The notes beneath the pieces were generated by a model. That model searched no databases. It was not told the origin of the DNA and was given only the letters and a program-made list of their open reading frames with translations. From Rhodothermales bacterium (GTDB lineage Bacteria; Bacteroidota; Rhodothermia; Rhodothermales; Bin80), in assembly GCA_022821385.1 (NCBI GenBank), contig JAJEDR010000077.1, forward strand, positions 1-64,000: a stretch of 64,000 nt of DNA. The letters run 5' to 3'. How positions within the stretch are numbered: position 1 is the first letter of the stretch; each line of letters starts with the position of its first letter. The translations under genes were made by a program, and so were the position numbers. Shown piece after piece: positions 51,460-60,794 of this stretch.

Positions 51460-52818
51460 TCAGTCAATCCCAAGCTTTTTAGATATTTCTTCAAGCGGTA
51501 CCCCTTTGGTTTCGGGCATGACAAAAACTACCCACAGGAGTTGCCCAACCATACACAGCGCATAGAACGCGAAAATATTTGCCCCGGATACTTCTGCAAT
51601 CATAGGGAATGTAAGTGATATTATTGCGGCCATAATCCAATGCACAAAGCTACCCAAGCTCTGTCCACGTGCCCGTACACTGTTAGGGAATATCTCACCA
51701 AGAAACACCCAAATGACGGCTCCCTGGCCAAACGCATGTGATGCAATGAATACGATAAGACTGACCAGTACTACCGGACCTGTTACTTCGGTATAAAAAG
51801 CGACCGCAGTAGCCCCCAGACTTAGGATATAGCCGATAGATCCCACCAACATGAGTTTCTTGCGACCAAATTTGTCAATAACAGAAAGCGCGACAGCTGT
51901 TGCAATGAGGTTAACACTGCCAATGATTACGGCCTGAAGGAGTGCAGAGGTACCGGAGGCACCCGCCATTTCGAATATTCGGCGGGTATAATAGATCAAT
52001 GCATTAATCCCTGAGAGCTGATTAAATGCAGCGATTGCTATGGCCAAAAAGATTGGTTTCAGGTATTTGGGCTGAAAAAAGCGCTCAGTCAGATGCTTGC
52101 GTGTTTCTGCCAATGATGCCCTTATGGCTGCAAGATCTTTTACCGCATCGGAACCGTTACCCCCCATACTAATGAGTACGTCTCTGGCTTCGTCATCTCG
52201 TCCCTGTGCAACAAGCCATCGTGGGCTTCGGGGATTTGTAAACAGTAGCGTTGTGAAGACTAGTGCGGGTACCGCCTCTATCCCGAACATCCAGCGCCAT
52301 TCAATCGCCCCCAGTTCAAATGAAGCAATGGTGAAGTTCGATAAATACGCTAGTAAGATGCCAAGTACGATATTGAGCTGGACTAGGGCTACCAGCCGGC
52401 CCCGTATATTTGCCGGAGCAATTTCTGCCACATACATAGGGGCAACGACTGATGCTCCCCCAACGCCTAATCCGCCGATCAGACGGAAAAATGCAAACGA
52501 TCCAGCATCCCAGGCTACGGCGCTCCCGATCGAAGATAGGAGGTACAACCCTCCCATAAGCATCAGCATTGGCCGGCGTCCGTAACGATCGGCGGGCTTG
52601 GAGAACACTAATGATCCGATTATTGTACCTATCAATGCAGTGGCAACTAGTGTTCCGTGCCAGAAAGGAGGTGTACCGAAAGCCCCACTGAGGCGTTGGT
52701 AAGTCGGATCGTACAAATCTCGAAGCATTCCTTCCGCTCCTGAGATTACCGCCGTATCAAAACCAAATAGTAGGCCTCCTAAAGCAGCAACCAAGGAAGC
52801 CCAGATCACTCTAGACAT
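51460..52818 (-). CDS. MFS sugar porter
   Basis: GGLLFGFDTAVISGAEG, PADRYGRRPMLM, RLIGGLGVGGASVVAPMYVAEIAPANIRGRLVALVQL, PETKGVPLEEI. Confidence 0.94.
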   Translation of the reverse strand: MSRVIWASLVAALGGLLFGFDTAVISGAEGMLRDLYDPTYQRLSGAFGTPPFWHGTLVATALIGTIIGSLVFSKPADRYGRRPMLMLMGGLYLLSSIGSAVAWDAGSFAFFRLIGGLGVGGASVVAPMYVAEIAPANIRGRLVALVQLNIVLGILLAYLSNFTIASFELGAIEWRWMFGIEAVPALVFTTLLFTNPRSPRWLVAQGRDDEARDVLISMGGNGSDAVKDLAAIRASLAETRKHLTERFFQPKYLKPIFLAIAIAAFNQLSGINALIYYTRRIFEMAGASGTSALLQAVIIGSVNLIATAVALSVIDKFGRKKLMLVGSIGYILSLGATAVAFYTEVTGPVVLVSLIVFIASHAFGQGAVIWVFLGEIFPNSVRARGQSLGSFVHWIMAAIISLTFPMIAEVSGANIFAFYALCMVGQLLWVVFVMPETKGVPLEEISKKLGID

Positions 52819-53162
52819 GGCATTACAGGCCGTTGATGATGGAAATAGAGTACATGTTAGTGATTTAAGGTAACGATTTACGGCAAATGCACGAGTTTGT
52901 GAATCAAGTCTCTTAGTTACGAACTACTGAGGTGAACCTGAATCATTTTTGGCGTTTAGTGTCCGATCTACGGGTAGCAGAGTATTGAAGTGAAATGGCT
53001 TCACCAATGCCAATAGCTGTCCGGTACATTGCAGGACATAACTATAGTTGAAGCATCTCCTCACATTTGGGCTTGCGGACGTGCAAGTACTGAACGCTAC
53101 ATAATATGCCTACAATAATATCACCAGAACACGAGCCACACTAGATAGATGAGCACCAGAAA

Positions 53163-53264
53163 ACATATGTCTCCAGACCTTTGCTCCAGACTGAACATAT
53201 GTTCTTATAAGAATCTGAGGAGAAAACATATGTTTCGGGTTGCGCCTTCGTGTGTTACATATGT
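53163..53264. promoter_or_regulatory. Array of four ACATATGT palindromes, 31-32 bp period
   Basis: ACATATGT at 53163-53170, 53195-53202, 53226-53233 and 53257-53264; two extend to GAACATATGTTC and AAACATATGTTT. A separate palindrome TTCTTATAAGAA at 53202-53213 abuts site 2. Confidence 0.75.
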
Positions 53265-53497
53265 ACGTAGCGCTGGTGTTTTCACTCATGCTCAGTCTGA
53301 TGTGAATTCCCCTTGTAGTTCTAGATCGATCTCATACATAGGTCAAGCGTTGGAGTAGCGGAAACTGCCTGTTGGGATGAGGCGCATTTATATCTTCCAT
53401 ACGCTACTCGGGTAATTATTTTCACCTCTGGGGGACGGTTAACCTAATATTGACTACCTTAAGTCTATCGTCTCTTGCGCCCATAATACAGGCTAAC

Positions 53498-53962
53498 ATG
53501 AAGCACTTCCCAATTCTCACATTTCTATTGGCAGTGCTGCTCTGGGGATGTATTACGACTCCATTAGGGGTAACCATAACGTCTCGGGCGCCCACGGATA
53601 CAACCTCTGCACGCCCTGCCCCCATTGAACCCAAACGTGCATGGATCTTTGTGGAGGGTTCTCAACAAGGTAGCACGCCTGCCACTGTCCGCATTCGACG
53701 CAGCTTCGAGATAACAAACGTCTCATTGCACATTGGACAAACCTTTGAGGAAGTGCGCCGCTACGAAATAGAACGCAGCGTCACATCCAATCGAATCATG
53801 CAGAACTATACCTTTCAGGGCACATATGATGGTGGTACACTCACCTTCAATTCTACTGAGCTCTCCCAGGATAAGAAAGGGCGCTATATTATCCCCTATT
53901 ATGCCAATCCCATCCAAATAATTGATCACGAGTACGACCTAATATTGATTTTAACCGAATAA
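53498..53962 (+). CDS. Hypothetical lipoprotein
   Basis: MKHFPILTFLLAVLLWGCITTP signal with lipobox-like LLWGC; no family recognised. Confidence 0.7.
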   Translation: MKHFPILTFLLAVLLWGCITTPLGVTITSRAPTDTTSARPAPIEPKRAWIFVEGSQQGSTPATVRIRRSFEITNVSLHIGQTFEEVRRYEIERSVTSNRIMQNYTFQGTYDGGTLTFNSTELSQDKKGRYIIPYYANPIQIIDHEYDLILILTE

Positions 53963-53963
53963 C

Positions 53964-54737
53964 GTGAGCATTCGACCATACGTACTTACCGAGACCAACT
54001 GGAAATCGGTCAGTGAAACTGATTTTGGGACGGCAGTATTACCTTGGGGAGCGATAGAAGCACATAACACTCACCTCCCCTATGGCACCGACAATATTCA
54101 ACTGGATCGGATTGCAGCTGATGCCTGCGCCGTGGCATGGGAACGGGGTGCTCGTGTCATAGCATTGCCAACGGTACCCTACGGGGTCAATACAGGACAA
54201 TCTGACATTCCGTTGGATCTGAATATGATGCCCAGCACACAGCAGGCACTGTTGGGAGATATCGCGCAGGCACTTGAAGGCCAGAACATTCTGAAGTTGG
54301 TTGTCCTGAACGGACATGGCGGCAACAACTTTCGGCAAATGATCCGTGAGGTCGGATTCCACCGCTCAAAACTCTTTATCTGCGAAATCAACTGGTTCAA
54401 GGTACTTGATGCAAAACTTTACTTCGAGGATCCTGGGGACCATGCCGGAGAATTGGAAACAAGCCTAATACTCGAAATTGCCCCGGAACTCGCCCTGCCG
54501 CTTGATCAGGCAGGTTCAGGGGCAGCACGACCTTGGGCAATTGCTGGATTGAATGAAGGCTGGGCTTGGGCAGAGCGACGCTGGAGTGAAGTTACAGAAG
54601 ATACAGGGGTTGGTGATCCCAGGGCGGCGTCAAAGGCTAAGGGAAGATTGTTTCTAGATGCTTTAACGCGAAAGATAGGGGACTTCCTGGCCGAACTGGA
54701 TTCTACTCCAATTAACGCAATTTATAAACGGCAGTGA
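53964..54737 (+). CDS. Creatininase-family amidohydrolase
   Basis: AVLPWGAIEAHNTHLPYGTDN, LVVLNGHGGNNFRQM, DPGDHAGELETSLIL. Confidence 0.92.
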   Translation: MSIRPYVLTETNWKSVSETDFGTAVLPWGAIEAHNTHLPYGTDNIQLDRIAADACAVAWERGARVIALPTVPYGVNTGQSDIPLDLNMMPSTQQALLGDIAQALEGQNILKLVVLNGHGGNNFRQMIREVGFHRSKLFICEINWFKVLDAKLYFEDPGDHAGELETSLILEIAPELALPLDQAGSGAARPWAIAGLNEGWAWAERRWSEVTEDTGVGDPRAASKAKGRLFLDALTRKIGDFLAELDSTPINAIYKRQ

Positions 54738-54778
54738 AGCTGCCAACAGGAATACTAACAAAGCTGAGTTCTAGATAC

Positions 54779-55567
54779 ATGAATCGACTAGTAAGCGCGC
54801 TGTGCTTGGGGATTATAATCGGGCTTCCCCCATTAGTACAGGCGCAGGATCAGGCAGGAGCTTATCTGGAGAACATCGACCAGTTGCTCAGTCAGGCGCA
54901 TACGGCCAGTCAGAACGCTGAGCGGGCCGCGTCAGTCCAAGAACTTAAAATGTACACTGATACCGTGTTTGAGACGATCTGGGGCACCCCCTCAGGACTG
55001 CTCTCAAACACCGGTGCAGCTCTGGCACATGGCTGGAAAACAAGATGGCAAACCGATGGCACTGAATTTGATGAGGCCCATGTTGAGCGCCATGGTTCGG
55101 ATGAGCCCATGATCTCGGATCCGGAAAAACTTGGTATCATGGGACAAGGACGTGCCATCGTAAAGATGCTCGTACCCCGTCAGGAAGAACCCCACGCAGA
55201 TCATGTACTCGCTTCCCTGAGTAATGTTATCGGGTGGATGCGTCTTAGTGATGGAGTAACAAAGGGGGAGCGTCAACCTCGCATTGACCTAACACATGTT
55301 TGGGATGCCCCTACCCGCTTCTGGAATACTACCGCAGATACCGGCTGGTTGGGAGAAGTTCATGCCCAGACAATCAACATTCTCAAAACAGAATATGGAG
55401 AGAACCTTGCCATCGCCCAGGAACATGCAACAGCCATGACTGCACTATTGGAAATATGCAGGTCAGGCAAAGATGAAAATGGCGATGGCGCCGTCTCACC
55501 GATCATGATGGAAGGTGGCCTAGATACAGCGATCCAACACGCAGGGTATTTGGGAATTGTCAATTAA
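54779..55567 (+). CDS. Exported hypothetical protein
   Basis: MNRLVSALCLGIIIGLPPLVQAQDQAG signal peptide; in tight array with neighbours. Confidence 0.75.
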   Translation: MNRLVSALCLGIIIGLPPLVQAQDQAGAYLENIDQLLSQAHTASQNAERAASVQELKMYTDTVFETIWGTPSGLLSNTGAALAHGWKTRWQTDGTEFDEAHVERHGSDEPMISDPEKLGIMGQGRAIVKMLVPRQEEPHADHVLASLSNVIGWMRLSDGVTKGERQPRIDLTHVWDAPTRFWNTTADTGWLGEVHAQTINILKTEYGENLAIAQEHATAMTALLEICRSGKDENGDGAVSPIMMEGGLDTAIQHAGYLGIVN

Positions 55568-55576
55568 GAAAATACG

Positions 55577-58500
55577 ATGAGCAAAATAATAACCAGAATC
55601 ACGTTTATAACATGTATCGGGGTTCTCCTTGGTCTTAATCCCTTAGGGAACCGATCATTCGCCCAGGTGCAATGGAAGACTCTCTTTGATGGCTCATCTT
55701 TGGATGGATGGTATCAGGCCGGACCAGGTCAGTTTGTACTGGAGCCTGATGGGTCTATGATCAGCGAAGGCGGGATGGGTCTCTTCTATTACAGTGAAGA
55801 ATCGTTTCGTGATTTTGAATTGGAACTGGAATGGAAGTCAAACAAGACAACAGCAAACAGTGGAGTGTTCGTTCGATTTCCAGAAACCGATGATCCATGG
55901 GTGGCCGTCAACGAAGGCTATGAAATCCAGATTGACGACAGTCGAGACCCCGATCACAAGACGGGTAGCATTTTTGCAATTAGCAAAGCATTCCGCTCGA
56001 ACCCACTTCCGGCAGGCGAATGGAATAAATTCCGTATTCGCGTAACGGGACAGCGGTACGAAGTTTGGCATAATGATGTCAAGGTCAATGACTACATGGG
56101 GAACCGTGGACGGGAAGGCTTTATCGGGCTTCAGAATCATGACAACGGTTCACGTGTGGCTTTCAGGAACGTAAAAGTCCGCCCTATTGAAGGGGATATC
56201 CACGAGTCTCTGGCTGACCTTCTAGCAACACCTGAGGCATATGAGCCGATACGGGTGCTGATGTTAACAGCCACCCATGGTTTTAGACATGGCGCTGCAA
56301 TTGAGGCTCAGAAGGAGGTTATGATGGCATTAAACCAAACCACAGAGCTTCGGGTAGATACTACCGAGGATGTCAGCATGCTGCGGCCGGAAATACTGGA
56401 TAATTATGATGTGCTTTTCCTGGCAAACTCGACACTTCGAATTCCGCACCCGGAGGGAGCTCCGGAACCGGAACCGACTGCAACGATGGCTGAGGGAACA
56501 CTGGCAAATTTCGACCTCAAGCTCATGGTGCCGGACAACGAGATCCAGGGCAAGGTTGCCATTAGTGAGGCTCCAGATTCGCTCATCGGGATGGTCAAGT
56601 TCAACATATTTCCCGATCCGGCAAATTTGTTCGGCGTTTGGCTAGATACAGATTCTCTCTCATTCATGTGGGATACCGGGGGCATGGGGATAGCAACCGC
56701 TATGCTTGATATAGACGGGGATTCGTTGAGTGGACTGATGTCTCTGGGAGAAATGCAGGTACCACTTTCAGGCACACCTAGCGAATCTGAACCCATCGAT
56801 TATGCCATTACAATCACTACCCCACAGGCTCCCTTGGGTGCTCTTCTGACGCTCGGAGGAGCTTCAAGCACGATTGCTTTCCCGGATGGCACACTGCCTG
56901 TCAATGATCTCCTGCTTGCGGGAGATTCGGTTAGGTTTCACTTTAACGTTGAACAGTTCGGTGATTTCTATGCCGAAGGGGTTATTGAGGGTGATAGTAT
57001 CCGAGGTGCACTTGGGAGTGATTTTGGTGAGTTGCCCTTTGAAGGATCCAGGCAAGTAGGTGAACCAGAACATGAAGGCGAAACTCTTGAGCCCGAACAG
57101 CTTGAAGCCATCCTGTCGTTTCTGGCCCAAGGAAAAGGAATTGCGATAGCACACGCTGGGCTTGACGCACTTTATAATTCGCCAGAATACCGCGAAATGG
57201 TTGGAGGGGGCCTGTTTGAAAGCCATCCCTGGACACAAAGTGTTCGTATTACGGTGGAAGATCCAAATACACCTGCCACACGCCATTTAAGAGAAGATCT
57301 ATGGGTGCATGAGGAGATTTATGTACTTGACGTCAATCCTCGCTGGAATGCACGAGTTCTTCTGTCTCTGGATACTGAAACCGTTGAATTGACGGAAGCA
57401 TCTGCTGGTCGAGAGGGAAATGACTACCCCATAAGCTGGATACGCATGCACAATGGTGGGCGTGTATTTGCCACAGGACTCGGACATTTTGCGGATACGT
57501 GGAAAACTCCCGCATTTCTAGAGCATGTTGTTCAGGGCCTACGTATGGTGGCGGGGCGCACAGAAGCAAGTTTTTCAGGATACCGGGTTAAGGAAGTCAT
57601 TGCCGACAATGTTTGGCCGGATGATATCGCTGTAGATGAACAAGGTGATGTATGGATTGCGGAGCTTAGAGGCAAGGTGCATCATTATAATGCACAAAGT
57701 GGCGAGGTAACGCAGATTGCTCATTTACAAACGACAGATCCAACAAACGTAGAACATGGTTTATATGGGATTGAAGTGGATCCTGATTTTTACGGGGGAT
57801 CACCGTATGTATATCTCTACTATGCAGAACCACATACTTTCATCAACACTCTCTCACGATTCGTCTATGAGAACGGTCAAATAGATCTTGAATCAGAGCA
57901 TGTTCTCCTTCGCGTACCGACAGAGCCGCAATGTTGTCATCAAGGGGGTGATATCGAATGGGGACCCGATTCTACGCTTTATCTCTCAACTGGGGATACC
58001 GGCATGTCCGAGGTTCGTCCTGGGTGGAAGATGTCAGAAGAGCAGTTAGCTGCATTTATTGACAAACACGCACTAAAGGATTACCATTGGGCACGTCTGG
58101 TGGATTCCGAGCGATCCGCGCAGAATCTGCAGGATCTACGTGGTAAGATTTTGAGAATTAACAGGAATGGGACGATTCCGCAAGACAATCCATTTTATGG
58201 CAAGCCGGGTGTACGGTGGGAAATTTATGCATATGGCTTACGCAACCCTTACCGCTTCAAGGTAGACCAAGAAACCGGTGCGCTCTACATCGGTGTGGTA
58301 GGGCCAGATGCTTCCTTTGACTATGATGAGTATAATGTTTCTGCCAATGGAGGGGAAAATTTCGGTTGGCCACGCACACTTGGAAAGCTCTTCTATAACG
58401 AGTGGACGCCAGAATTGATACCTGATTTCGTACCGCCCTTCTGGGAGTACACCTACGAGCATGGTGGGCGTTCAGCTACTGTCGGACCGATCTACCGCTC

Positions 58501-59077
58501 CGCTGGTCAATACGCCTTTGGTGACAATTTTCAAAACAAAATATTTGTATTTGATTGGGCCAGACGCTGGATCAAATATGGAGAACTCGTTGATGGAACA
58601 TTCGAGAATGATCAGGCGGAGGATGTGCGCATTGATGTTCCAAATATTCAGATGCCGGCAAAGCGGTTGGTCAACATTAAAACATTCGATACACTACAGG
58701 GTACCTCCCCCATTTCCATGGAGTTGGGACCGGACGGAAGCATATACGTTGCAGAATTTGATGGCTTCTGGGATGCTGGTCCAGATGCAAAAGTAACACG
58801 TTACCGATGGATTGAAGAGAATCGTGCTCCAATTGGTGAAGTAGAAATAAGGACCGATCCCAACCAGACCAGACTGCTATATTTCGACGGGATGGGCATC
58901 ATTGATCCCGATGGGGATGCCCTGGAATACCACTGGTCCTTCGGAGATGGCAACGAGGCAAAGGCACAATACGTATCACATGCGTATGACGCTCCCGGTG
59001 AGTACCACATCGTGTTAGAGGTAACAGACACTCATGGTGCTTCCCGCGTGATGAAGTGGGATTGGAAGATTGAATAG
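55577..59077 (+). CDS. Multidomain exported protein: DUF1080-like, ThuA-like (interrupted), glucose/sorbosone dehydrogenase-like, PKD
   Basis: WKTLFDGSSLDGWYQAG...NSGVFVRFPE (DUF1080); RVLMLTATHGFRH...IAIAHAGLDALYN...PISWIRMHNGGRVFATGLGH (ThuA); NVWPDDIAVDEQGDVWIAELRGKVHHYN...YGLRNPYRFKVD (GSDH); DGDALEYHWSFGDGNEAKAQYVSHAYDAPGEYHIVLEVTD (PKD). Confidence 0.9.
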   Translation: MSKIITRITFITCIGVLLGLNPLGNRSFAQVQWKTLFDGSSLDGWYQAGPGQFVLEPDGSMISEGGMGLFYYSEESFRDFELELEWKSNKTTANSGVFVRFPETDDPWVAVNEGYEIQIDDSRDPDHKTGSIFAISKAFRSNPLPAGEWNKFRIRVTGQRYEVWHNDVKVNDYMGNRGREGFIGLQNHDNGSRVAFRNVKVRPIEGDIHESLADLLATPEAYEPIRVLMLTATHGFRHGAAIEAQKEVMMALNQTTELRVDTTEDVSMLRPEILDNYDVLFLANSTLRIPHPEGAPEPEPTATMAEGTLANFDLKLMVPDNEIQGKVAISEAPDSLIGMVKFNIFPDPANLFGVWLDTDSLSFMWDTGGMGIATAMLDIDGDSLSGLMSLGEMQVPLSGTPSESEPIDYAITITTPQAPLGALLTLGGASSTIAFPDGTLPVNDLLLAGDSVRFHFNVEQFGDFYAEGVIEGDSIRGALGSDFGELPFEGSRQVGEPEHEGETLEPEQLEAILSFLAQGKGIAIAHAGLDALYNSPEYREMVGGGLFESHPWTQSVRITVEDPNTPATRHLREDLWVHEEIYVLDVNPRWNARVLLSLDTETVELTEASAGREGNDYPISWIRMHNGGRVFATGLGHFADTWKTPAFLEHVVQGLRMVAGRTEASFSGYRVKEVIADNVWPDDIAVDEQGDVWIAELRGKVHHYNAQSGEVTQIAHLQTTDPTNVEHGLYGIEVDPDFYGGSPYVYLYYAEPHTFINTLSRFVYENGQIDLESEHVLLRVPTEPQCCHQGGDIEWGPDSTLYLSTGDTGMSEVRPGWKMSEEQLAAFIDKHALKDYHWARLVDSERSAQNLQDLRGKILRINRNGTIPQDNPFYGKPGVRWEIYAYGLRNPYRFKVDQETGALYIGVVGPDASFDYDEYNVSANGGENFGWPRTLGKLFYNEWTPELIPDFVPPFWEYTYEHGGRSATVGPIYRSAGQYAFGDNFQNKIFVFDWARRWIKYGELVDGTFENDQAEDVRIDVPNIQMPAKRLVNIKTFDTLQGTSPISMELGPDGSIYVAEFDGFWDAGPDAKVTRYRWIEENRAPIGEVEIRTDPNQTRLLYFDGMGIIDPDGDALEYHWSFGDGNEAKAQYVSHAYDAPGEYHIVLEVTDTHGASRVMKWDWKIE

Positions 59078-59101
59078 CCCTCATACTACTGTACAGTGTT
59101 C

Positions 59102-59629
59102 ATGAATCTTAAGAAAGCAATTCGTCTTTTCGGTATTGTAGTTCTGCTCTCTGGATTGATCATTAAGAAGGGTGCAGCGCAGGGTTCTTCCAGCGTGGAC
59201 GGAGAACAACTCTATCTCAGTCGATGCATGTCCTGTCATCAAGTTGACGGTAATGGTATCCCAGGCGTATTTCCTCCACTTAATGAGATTGATTGGGTTA
59301 CAGGGGATAAGGGGCGACTGATTCGCATCGTGTTGGATGGTGCTGTTGGCGAATACAATATCGGAGGTGTGATTTACAGTGGCGCCATGCCGCCCTGGAA
59401 AAGTTTTCTGAATGATCAGGAGATGGCTGCGATGCTAACCTATATTCGGAGCGCATGGGACAATGATGCTTCGAGAGTTACCGAGGATGAGGTCCGTCTT
59501 GTTCGAGAGGCTAGCAATGGCAGAAATCAAGCCTGGACGGCCGAAGAACTGGCAGATGAGGCCAATCAGGGTATCCCAGGTTCTTTCGGGTTTCTACTGA
59601 CTCCACGCGATACAACTAAATCAAATTGA
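59102..59629 (+). CDS. Exported c-type cytochrome
   Basis: GEQLYLSRCMSCHQVDGNGIPGVFPPL with CxxCH; distal Met in SGAMPPWKSFLNDQEMAAMLTYIRSAW. Confidence 0.92.
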   Translation: MNLKKAIRLFGIVVLLSGLIIKKGAAQGSSSVDGEQLYLSRCMSCHQVDGNGIPGVFPPLNEIDWVTGDKGRLIRIVLDGAVGEYNIGGVIYSGAMPPWKSFLNDQEMAAMLTYIRSAWDNDASRVTEDEVRLVREASNGRNQAWTAEELADEANQGIPGSFGFLLTPRDTTKSN

Positions 59630-59642
59630 GGAATATCCTAAC

Positions 59643-60638
59643 ATGCTTCGCTCACTCATTCTTTTGCTGTGTTTGGCAATATGCCAAGCACCTGTTACTT
59701 TTGGACAACAACTGATTGGATCAGTTGAAGTGCATGATGAAGCTTTAACATCGCTGATAGATCCAGATGCGCAATTGGAGGTCCTCGCCGAAGGATTTGA
59801 GTGGTCAGAGGGGCCGGTTTGGGTGAGTGATGGTGAGTTTTTACTCTTTTCTGATGTCTGGACTAATCGTATCTATCGCTGGAAGGAAGGAAGCAAAGCC
59901 GAGATCTTTTTGGAGCCATCGGGCTATACAGGCCCGCCCAGAGAAGGGCGCATCGGTGGATCTAATGGGCTTACCCTAGATTCCGAAGGTCGTTTGGTTA
60001 TGGTACAGCATAGCGATCGCCGTATTGCGCGATTGAGTGGCTCTTTGACAGATCCTGAGCCCGAGTACGATACAATCACCGATCTGTATGAGGGTAAACG
60101 ATACAACAGTCCCAACGATCTGGTCTATCACTCTAACGGGACATTGTATTTCACGGATCCGCCCTACGGGCAAGACAAAGAACTGGATTTTCAAGGTATA
60201 TATAGCATTACACCTGAGGGGACCGTTAGATTGCTTGAAGCGGGAATGAGTCGACCAAATGGATTAGCTTTTTCACCAGATGAGAGCATCCTTTATGTCG
60301 CAAATTCAGATCCAGAGCATCTTGTCCTGATGGCTTATGATGTCTTACCCGATGGTGGGCTAGACAACGGCCGTATCTTTTTCGATGGCACCGACCTCAT
60401 GGAAGAAGGATTGCAGGGGTTACACGATGGCCTAAAGGTGGACCAGGACGGCAATGTATTTGCAACGGGCCCAGGAGGAGTTCTAGTCCTTAGCCCGGAG
60501 GGCGTCCATCTCGGCACGATCAATACTACCCAGCGCACAGCCAATTGCGCTTTTGGGGATGATGGCAGTATGCTATACATTACGGCTCACAGCCTTCTAT
60601 TACGGATCCCGCTGCTGACGAGAGGCACTACTCCCTAA
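59643..60638 (+). CDS. SMP-30/gluconolactonase-family protein, copy 1
   Basis: EGFEWSEGPVWVSDGEFLLFSDVWTNRIYRW, GKRYNSPNDLVYHSNGTLYFTDPPYG, SRPNGLAFSPDESILYVANSDPE. Confidence 0.93.
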   Translation: MLRSLILLLCLAICQAPVTFGQQLIGSVEVHDEALTSLIDPDAQLEVLAEGFEWSEGPVWVSDGEFLLFSDVWTNRIYRWKEGSKAEIFLEPSGYTGPPREGRIGGSNGLTLDSEGRLVMVQHSDRRIARLSGSLTDPEPEYDTITDLYEGKRYNSPNDLVYHSNGTLYFTDPPYGQDKELDFQGIYSITPEGTVRLLEAGMSRPNGLAFSPDESILYVANSDPEHLVLMAYDVLPDGGLDNGRIFFDGTDLMEEGLQGLHDGLKVDQDGNVFATGPGGVLVLSPEGVHLGTINTTQRTANCAFGDDGSMLYITAHSLLLRIPLLTRGTTP

Positions 60639-60794
60639 CTTATTTCAGATGCAAAATTAGGGAGCCACTCTTTATTGAGCGACTCGGACCATCTTGAATG
60701 GCCAACTCGCGAATGCAATGCGGAGTACGGAAAACCCATTTCCGTCCAGGATTGATTTCCAAGGACATAATCTTCCAGAAATACCGGATCATAA

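Noticed and set aside
52097-52585. 162-aa plus-strand ORF
   Set aside because: Antisense to the MFS sugar porter; composition consistent with a shadow ORF.
53163-53264. Considered as a CRISPR-like array because of regular spacing
   Set aside because: Repeat unit is only 8-12 bp and palindromic, with no cas genes; a protein-binding array fits better.
53149-53358. 69-aa ORF MSTRKHMSPDL...
   Set aside because: Created by the ACATATGT palindromes (internal KHM from aaacatatg); no family resemblance.
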